Assembly (NCBI GenBank): GCA_024998755.1
Contig: JACEUU010000001.1
Span: 62,001 to 126,000, forward strand
Reading direction: 5' to 3'
DNA from: Vampirovibrio sp.
GTDB taxonomy: Bacteria > Cyanobacteriota > Vampirovibrionia > Vampirovibrionales > JAJTHC01
DNA length: 64,000 nt
The notes beneath the pieces were generated by a model, which did no database searches, was not told the DNA's origin, and was given only the letters and a program-made list of their open reading frames with translations. Below are positions 58,242-64,000 of this stretch, piece after piece. Within the stretch, counting starts at the first letter, position 1; every line of letters starts with the position of its first letter. The translations under genes were made by a program, and so were the position numbers.

Positions 58242-58901
58242 TTAGAATTTGTCAATAACGACGACTTCTTCAAATGGTAGCTGACCACCGCGACCTTTGG
58301 CAGGGGATTTTGCTTTACCAATAGTCAACATCATGCCAATAACATGATTTGCAGGAAGGTTGATAATTTCAGCCACTTTCACTGGGTCAAACCCTATCAT
58401 CGGGCAAGAATCATACCCCATCGCCTTGGCAGCAATCATGAGTGTTTGCGAAGCAATACCAATAGACCGCATCGCTTCATCTCTCTGTAGCTGGGGGTTG
58501 TTGTTGTAGTATTGCGGAATCATCGGTACAATCATATCCTGTACTTGCTGGGGGGCTAACGCCCAATAGCGTTCAGGCTGAGTAGTTCCCGCATTTAAAT
58601 CTGCACAAAGCAGTAATAACATGGAAGCTTCCGTTACTTGAGCTTGTCCCCATGCGGCACTTTTAATGGCTTCTCTCGTTTCAGGATTCTGTACCCAAAC
58701 GAATCGCCAATTTTGCATATTGAAGGATGTAGGTGAAAGCATTGCCAGTTGTAATAAGTCTTTTGCATCAGCTTCTGGCATTTGGTAGTCTGCATCGTAA
58801 TGTTTAACCGAACGTCGTTGTACAATGGCTTGATTGGCATCCATACCCGAAATGCGGGTAGGCTCTACGCCAGCTGAAACAGTAAGTACAGATGAATTCA
58901 T
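58242..58901 (-). CDS. Nitroreductase-family protein
   Basis: A 219-residue FMN-dependent NAD(P)H oxidoreductase. IVQRRSVKHYDADYQMPEAD gives the FMN-binding RRS motif, SPTSFNMQNWRFVWVQ the second flavin block, and the C-terminal MGYDSCPMIGFDPVKVAEIINLP the family end. The ATG at 58901 has GGAG 8 nt upstream; a TTG at 58904 is also possible. The substrate is not determined. Confidence 0.92.
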   Translation of the reverse strand: MNSSVLTVSAGVEPTRISGMDANQAIVQRRSVKHYDADYQMPEADAKDLLQLAMLSPTSFNMQNWRFVWVQNPETREAIKSAAWGQAQVTEASMLLLLCADLNAGTTQPERYWALAPQQVQDMIVPMIPQYYNNNPQLQRDEAMRSIGIASQTLMIAAKAMGYDSCPMIGFDPVKVAEIINLPANHVIGMMLTIGKAKSPAKGRGGQLPFEEVVVIDKF

Positions 58902-59153
58902 CAAGTGAACTCCTTTTTTTGTTGCTTGATATTAACTGTGAATGGAACATACAAACAGAAGCCTGTATTACTTTTATTCTAAACCATTTCAGTATTATCT
59001 TCAACGCCAGTGTAGCGTTAACCCTTTTTCTTTAGATTGTTTTTATTTTAATTGTAGTACCCACTACTTGTAGGATACTATTTGTATACATTTTCATTCA
59101 AACTAAAAATACCATTTTTGTAAAAACACTTTTCTGTTTAGAAATAGGATTTA

Positions 59154-62051
59154 ATGAAAACAGCCAAACTCATTCAACAATTTGTCGTCAGTAGTGTCGT
59201 TTTAGCGGTTTGCTTAACGGGCGTATTTGTTTTACTCTCTTTCGGGAAAATTCAGCTTGATTTAGTTAAACTAACTGAACACCCTTGGCATTATTGGCTG
59301 CAATCTGCACAATTACAAAAAATAAATGCCTTTATGCAACAGTTTCAGCATGAGCTTTCTCGACCGCTATGGCCAGATTTATCGTTGTTTTTACCGCTGG
59401 AAGTACAACTATTAATTTCCTTCGGTTTGTTTTTTAGTATTCTATTTGTAGGATTGTTTACCCCAAAAAATAGGGGGTTATTAATTTTTCTAACCCTGCT
59501 TTCCGTGCTACGCCACCTTGTGTGGCGAGGGGTTGATACGCTTCACTTCCCTGATACCGCCCATGCCATTATTGGGTACACGCTTTATGCCGCAGAAATT
59601 TTAGCTTTTACTTCATTGATTTTAGGTTATTTCCAGCTGTACAAACCTACAAATAGAGCCAAATTCCCCGCAAAAATCAATGATAATTTAGAGATACCGT
59701 CTGTCGACGTTTTTGTGTGTACTTATAATGAATCGTTAAGTGTTCTGTATCGTACGTTGGTAGGGTGTGTGGCTATTGATTATCCGAAAAAAACGATTTA
59801 CCTGTTGGATGATGGTAAACGCGAATCAATGGCTCAACTGGCAAGCCATTTGGGTGTGGAGTATATCGCAAGAGAAGAAAATCATCATGCCAAGGCAGGT
59901 AACCTAAATAATGCCTTAAAATATACAAAAGGCGATTTGGTACTGGTACTAGATGCTGACCATGTTCCCAGCCAAGGGACACTGAAGGAACTTGCGGGCT
60001 ATTTTCAAAACAACGCTAAATTAGCCTTTATTCAAACACCTCAACACTTTTTTAGTTTAGACCCCTTTCAGCGAAATTTGGTGCTGGAAGACGTCATTCA
60101 AAACGAGCAAGATTTCTTTTTCCAAGTCATTCAACCCGGAAATGACCATTGGAATGCCACGTTCTTTGCAGGAACTGGGGCATTATTTAGACGGCTTGCG
60201 TTGGCTACCGTTGGCGGGTTTGCTACGGAAACCATTACGGAAGACACCCATACAGGTCTACGGCTTCATGCCAAGGGCTGGCAATCCATTATGTACAATA
60301 AAAACTTAATTGCTGGTATGGCTCAAGATTCCTTTCAGGATTTAGTTAAGCAACGGGTTCGGTGGAGCCGAGGAATGGCTCAAATTTTTTACTTTGATCA
60401 TCCGTTGTGGACAAAAGGCTTGAGTTGGGGACAGAAAATTTGTTATTTTAGCGGTATTTGGTATTTTTACATGGGCTTTACGAAGCTGTTGTTTATACTT
60501 GCCCCCTTAGCCTATTTGCTGGGTGGTTTTATGACCATTAACGCCGGTATTTTAGAAATAGCCATCTATTATTTGCCTAGTTTTATTGCCTTGTATTGGG
60601 GGTATTCCATTTTAACGGGGAATGTACGCCATTTGTTTTGGGGCGAAATTTACGAAACCGCTCTGTGCGTTTACACCAGTTTAAGTGCCTTTAGTACGTT
60701 AATTGACCATAAAAAAAGTAAGTTTTTAGTTACGCCCAAAGGGGCATTATCTGATGATTATGCTTTTCATTGGCAATTTGTATTACCACAAATTGTGTTG
60801 GGCTTGGCTACATCGGTTGGATTGGTTTTGGCGGCGTACCGAGCATACGTCAACCCTATTTATTTAGGCGGGTTGTTTACTAATTTTATGTGGGGTGTTT
60901 ATAATTTAGCCCTATTGATGGCGGCTATTTATGTGGCTCAGGAACGCCCACAGCATAGGTTAGCACCGAGGGTTACCCGTACCTTACCCTGTGAACTGAG
61001 ATTGTTAGATGGTACTATTGCTGTTGGGCAAGTAGTGAATTTAAGTGAAAGTGGCTTGGCAGCGGAATTTGATGAGCCTATCCCTGTAGCGGGAACGATG
61101 AATTTAAGATTGCGTGATTTTGAAACCAAAGAATTAACCATTTTAAGTGTGCAGGTGGTGCGTAGCTATGTAGACCCTCAAAGCAAACGGCATTCTGTGG
61201 GGTTGCGGTTGGTTAATAGAACGGATGCGATACATCAATCGTTAATTCGGCATATGTTTTGTTCGGCAGACCCGTGGGATATGTCTCATCATTTCCGGAG
61301 TGATTGGGGCCTTTCACTATTAAATATGTTGAATACTGCGTTTCGTTTAAATAAGGTGGAAGAAGTGGCGTACCGAAGAAGAACGCCTCGGTTTGAAGTG
61401 TTATTACCCTGCTTTTTGGCTTCAGATACCTTTATGCAAGTGGAAGCTACGACCAATGAAGTTTCTGAAACGGGCTTATCGTTAGTGTTAGCAGACCATG
61501 TAGGGTTGCCACTAGAAAGTAGCTTGAAGGTTACCATTCAATGGAGTAACGGGCACGTTAGCACCTTAGACACTCGAATTAAGCGGGTATTACCCTTTGA
61601 AAAAAGTAAGGTATTAGTTGGTGTTAACTTCTTAAAATTGAGCAAAGAAGAACGCCTCGAAGTGATTGAGCAAATTTATGGATCTAGGGAAGGTTTGATT
61701 CGGGTTGCCCCTTCCGTGGCGAAGTTGTTGCCCTGTACCCTTCGCTTTGAAGATGGCACATTTTACACGGGTGTCACGCAGGAACTTTCTGAAATGGGGG
61801 TGCGTGTGTATTTAGATAGACCGTTGAATATAGCGGTTGTAACCCCTGTTAGGGTGGAATTAAACTGGCCAACAGCAGAACGTAGTGTGCATGAAGGCAT
61901 GTTGTTACCACGTCAATTAACCCGAGAAACGCAAGGGATTTATTTGATTTATTTTAAGAACACGTCGTTGCAAGAATTGGAAGAATTATCTAAGCGGCTG
62001 CATTTACCGGAAGCCTTACCTGCTTGGCTCAAAAAACAGGAAGGGAAGTAG
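59154..62051 (+). CDS. bcsA: Cellulose synthase catalytic subunit (BcsA-like) with three PilZ-like modules
   Basis: A 965-residue inner-membrane family 2 glycosyltransferase that polymerises UDP-glucose. There are several N-terminal membrane helices. The GT domain has VDVFVCTYNES, LLDDGKRES (Asp219), VLDADHV (Asp267, Asp269), TITEDTHTG (Asp364) and QRVRW (400-404), then further helices. PilZ 1 (about 601-700) has RLAPR and NLSESG; PilZ 2 (about 739-835) has RRTPR and EVSETG; PilZ 3 (about 849-950) has RVAPS and ELSEMG, with the second Arg lost. BcsA normally has one PilZ domain, which binds c-di-GMP. bcsB and bcsC are not visible nearby. Confidence 0.9.
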   Translation: MKTAKLIQQFVVSSVVLAVCLTGVFVLLSFGKIQLDLVKLTEHPWHYWLQSAQLQKINAFMQQFQHELSRPLWPDLSLFLPLEVQLLISFGLFFSILFVGLFTPKNRGLLIFLTLLSVLRHLVWRGVDTLHFPDTAHAIIGYTLYAAEILAFTSLILGYFQLYKPTNRAKFPAKINDNLEIPSVDVFVCTYNESLSVLYRTLVGCVAIDYPKKTIYLLDDGKRESMAQLASHLGVEYIAREENHHAKAGNLNNALKYTKGDLVLVLDADHVPSQGTLKELAGYFQNNAKLAFIQTPQHFFSLDPFQRNLVLEDVIQNEQDFFFQVIQPGNDHWNATFFAGTGALFRRLALATVGGFATETITEDTHTGLRLHAKGWQSIMYNKNLIAGMAQDSFQDLVKQRVRWSRGMAQIFYFDHPLWTKGLSWGQKICYFSGIWYFYMGFTKLLFILAPLAYLLGGFMTINAGILEIAIYYLPSFIALYWGYSILTGNVRHLFWGEIYETALCVYTSLSAFSTLIDHKKSKFLVTPKGALSDDYAFHWQFVLPQIVLGLATSVGLVLAAYRAYVNPIYLGGLFTNFMWGVYNLALLMAAIYVAQERPQHRLAPRVTRTLPCELRLLDGTIAVGQVVNLSESGLAAEFDEPIPVAGTMNLRLRDFETKELTILSVQVVRSYVDPQSKRHSVGLRLVNRTDAIHQSLIRHMFCSADPWDMSHHFRSDWGLSLLNMLNTAFRLNKVEEVAYRRRTPRFEVLLPCFLASDTFMQVEATTNEVSETGLSLVLADHVGLPLESSLKVTIQWSNGHVSTLDTRIKRVLPFEKSKVLVGVNFLKLSKEERLEVIEQIYGSREGLIRVAPSVAKLLPCTLRFEDGTFYTGVTQELSEMGVRVYLDRPLNIAVVTPVRVELNWPTAERSVHEGMLLPRQLTRETQGIYLIYFKNTSLQELEELSKRLHLPEALPAWLKKQEGK

Positions 62052-62108
62052 CAGCCCTCCGTGGTTTGACGCTTTAATTGTTGAGCATTGTTAAACGAGT
62101 TAGTCGAA

Positions 62109-63074
62109 CTAAGGATTCTGCTTCAGTAATGAGGTATCTATCACCGCTGGTTGGATTCCGTTTGTAGTTAGCTCTGTTAGAACCGCCCCTGTTAAATTTG
62201 CATTTCTAAGATTTATACCTTCTACTCTTGCCCCTTTTAGAGTTGCCTCTCTGAGATCGGTATTGCTTAGATTGGCATTTCTAAGATCCGCCCAAGATAA
62301 ATCCGCCGAAGGTAACTTCGCTTTTGTTAGATTCGTCTTTTCTAGGTTTGCCTCATACAAATTTGCCTCTTTTAGATTCGCCCCTTTTAGAGTCGCCCCT
62401 TTTAGATCTGCCCTTATTAGATTGGCTTTTGTTAGGTTCGCATTTTCTAGTTTTGCTTCATGTAAATTCGCTTCTTTTAGAGTCGCCTCTATTAGATTCG
62501 TATAGGTTAGAGTAGCCTTTTCTAGGTTTGCCTTCTGTAGAGTTGCATCTCTTAGATTTGCACTAGTTAGATTCGCCTGTTCTAGCTTTGCCCAAGATAA
62601 ATTTGCATGGCTTAGATTCGCCCCTGTTAGATTAGCCCCGTACAAATTAGCTTTTTGTGTGAGGTTCGCCCCTGTTAGATCTGCCCCTGTTAGCCTCGCC
62701 CTTCTGAGATCAGACCCCTCTAAATTTGTATTGCTTAGATTCGCCCCTTCTAAATTTGCCTTGGCCCATTGTGTGTTTGGGAGGTGTGCTCCCCGTAGAT
62801 CAAGTATTTTTTTCGGAAGCTCAGTTTTTTTTAGTACTTCCTGTTTATAACGATTTCTATAAAAAGCCAGAGCTTTACCTAAGTCCTTTGGAAGCAGCGT
62901 ATTTTCTATTACACTTTCAATTTCGCTTACAATTGCATTCTCTACTACATCTTCCACTGTATTCTCTACTACATTTTCTAGCTTCTCTGCTGGCTTAATG
63001 AGACAATAAGGTCCTAGTAGAGGACGATGAGTATTAGTAGTAATAGCAGAGGACGACAGTTTAGTGTAGGGCAT
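62109..63074 (-). CDS. Pentapeptide-repeat protein
   Basis: 321 residues. After about 100 mixed residues with Val/Glu repeats (VENVVENTVEDVVENAIVSE), about 40 tandem A(N/D)LXX pentapeptides follow (ANLEGANLSNTNLEG, ADLTGANLTQKANLYGANL). They should form a right-handed square beta-helix. The protein has no signal peptide. Some members protect gyrase, but most have unknown roles; nothing here points to one. Convergent with bcsA. Confidence 0.92.
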   Translation of the reverse strand: MPYTKLSSSAITTNTHRPLLGPYCLIKPAEKLENVVENTVEDVVENAIVSEIESVIENTLLPKDLGKALAFYRNRYKQEVLKKTELPKKILDLRGAHLPNTQWAKANLEGANLSNTNLEGSDLRRARLTGADLTGANLTQKANLYGANLTGANLSHANLSWAKLEQANLTSANLRDATLQKANLEKATLTYTNLIEATLKEANLHEAKLENANLTKANLIRADLKGATLKGANLKEANLYEANLEKTNLTKAKLPSADLSWADLRNANLSNTDLREATLKGARVEGINLRNANLTGAVLTELTTNGIQPAVIDTSLLKQNP

Positions 63075-63340
63075 TATTTTAGGTCTCTTTGGGTTTTAAG
63101 GGGGTAAAGCAATTTCTTTAACTGAAAAGTCATTATATCTATCTGTTTTTTTAGTTCCCTACTGATATAACGCCCCCTCATATTGAGAACGGAATGGGTT
63201 GTTAGTAAATTGTTACAATTAGTGCTAATACACAGTTTAAATAGCGTGCTTTCAAGTCGATTGTTGTTTACGTCTTTCGCAGGGTGGTTTATTAGAGGAT
63301 TTAGGAAACCCTTCCCCTACACCCTCACAAACTATATATT

Positions 63341-63492
63341 ATACCATTTTCAAATAGGCATAGCGTTAGATGGATGCTAGGCCTAGGCACTGGCAAGTAA
63401 AAAACCGCAGGCGTACACAGACGTAAGTTGAGGATTTTTTACTTGACGGTAACAACGTAGACGCTGAGGACATTTCTATTTGAAATTGGTAT
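63341..63492. repeat. MITE-like element, family A copy 5 (152 bp)
   Basis: Ends ATACCATTTTCAAATAG and CTATTTGAAATTGGTAT. Interior TAGATGGATGCTAGGC, AAAAAACCGCAGGCGTACAC and TTACTTGACGGTAACAA, closest to the truncated copy beside the CRISPR array. The rest of the gap 63075-63603 shows no gene. Confidence 0.85.
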
Positions 63493-63603
63493 TACTATCT
63501 CTTCACATTGTTCAAGGTTATTAGCTAACGGTTCGATGAGTTCAATAAAAGGTATGATTATTTAGTTTTAAATTTTAGATGAAGAGCGAGGCTTGGTTTT
63601 GTT

Positions 63604-63894
63604 ATGGGTGCAGATGTTGAATCACTTTATCGGTCGTTTTTACCAAACAACCCGAAGGTTGCCAAAATTTTGGTTCAAGTTAGTAAAGATTCTTTTAAAG
63701 CTAGATTTCTGCCTAAAAACTTAGTTCGGTTGATGATTAACAGAGCCTTAGAAGAAGTGAGGATTTGCGGGACTGAAATCATTGCAGACCCTGTTTTTGT
63801 TGAAAAACTAGAACAACACGCCAGAAGTTTGTACGGGCGGTTTCAAAGTCAAATTAGCCAGCTTAATCAGCATGGTGGGCGTAAAGGCGTTTAG
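63604..63894 (+). CDS. Uncharacterised 96-residue protein
   Basis: Not recognised. A basic, helical protein (FKARFLPKNLVRLMINRALE, then VFVEKLEQHARSLYGRFQ). No signal or membrane segment. Its stop overlaps by a few bases the stop of a leftward gene entering from the right edge. Confidence 0.5.
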   Translation: MGADVESLYRSFLPNNPKVAKILVQVSKDSFKARFLPKNLVRLMINRALEEVRICGTEIIADPVFVEKLEQHARSLYGRFQSQISQLNQHGGRKGV

Positions 63895-64000
63895 CCAAGA
63901 GGTCTAATTACAATTTGTGCTCCGTTTAAATCAATCGTCAGCGGAAGTAGGGTTAACCCAAAGGGTATTGCTACAGTTTCTACAAGCTCTAAAATTTCAG
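63891..64000 (-). CDS. C-terminal end of an unknown gene (cut by window edge)
   Basis: The minus strand is open from the window end to a TAA at 63893-63891, reading EILELVETVAIPFGLTLLPL and TIDLNGAQIVIRPLG. The start lies outside the window. The strand-rich ending and the clean convergent overlap with the neighbouring gene favour a real coding end, but 36 residues are too few to name it. Confidence 0.45.
   Translation of the reverse strand, partial: EILELVETVAIPFGLTLLPLTIDLNGAQIVIRPLG

Noticed and set aside
62263-62998. Plus-strand frames rich in Phe/Leu/Ser
   Set aside because: They are antisense reflections of the pentapeptide repeat codons.

Overview
The window looks like chromosome from a non-photosynthetic relative of Cyanobacteria (Melainabacteria/Vampirovibrionia-like). 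This is an inference: the 16S rRNA gene has a cyanobacteria-like 3' half, and a fused alpha/gamma 2-oxoacid:ferredoxin oxidoreductase, a pumping pyrophosphatase and type IV pilus genes sit on moderate-GC DNA with many TTG/GTG starts. A 16S search would settle the affiliation.

Layout. 1-9.7 kb: end of a possible restriction enzyme, argH, truB, rpmG-rpmB, chorismate mutase with a peroxiredoxin, a membrane SRPBCC protein, an OmpR-type two-component pair and a DUF2806-like protein. 9.7-19.4 kb: an accessory stretch with dispersed repeats, a YkgJ-type Cys-cluster protein, two different IS5-superfamily insertion sequences, an uncharacterised protein, korAB and a frameshifted remnant. 19.4-28.9 kb: a repeat protein, alr, tRNA-Arg, hppA, a molybdopterin-domain protein, gatA and a GH6 glycosidase. 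29.2-37.5 kb: a compact type II-C-like CRISPR-Cas locus. 37.5-50.5 kb: a 4,6-dehydratase-like epimerase, cysE, a hydrolase, a DUF3352-like lipoprotein, a RelE-type toxin-antitoxin pair, rel and pilB-pilC. 50.5-58.2 kb: nested IS elements, then a complete 16S-23S-5S rRNA operon. 58.2-64 kb: nitroreductase, a BcsA-like cellulose synthase with three PilZ-like modules, a pentapeptide-repeat protein and two unknown genes at the edge.

The CRISPR locus is the most complete system. cas9 (1133 codons), cas1 and cas2 run rightward. Then come a leftward tracrRNA and a 45-repeat array. Every repeat carries an extended -10 promoter (TGATATAAT) at its end on the minus strand, so each crRNA can have its own promoter, as in Neisseria type II-C. 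The tracrRNA has a 24-nt perfect anti-repeat, a 6-bp lower stem, and its own -35/-10 spaced by 17 bp. No csn2 or cas4 is present. The leader side of the array abuts a truncated copy of a dispersed MITE-like element, and another dispersed element separates cas9 from cas1. Several spacers form families of near-identical or homologous sequences, which points to repeated acquisition against related targets.

A second theme is a set of short non-coding mobile elements. At least eight elements share ATACCAATT...AATTGGTAT ends but carry three different interiors. Where they insert at a TA, the end sequence regenerates TAA, and four genes in this window end exactly on such an element boundary. One interior (two copies) can form hairpins whose stems differ by compensatory changes.
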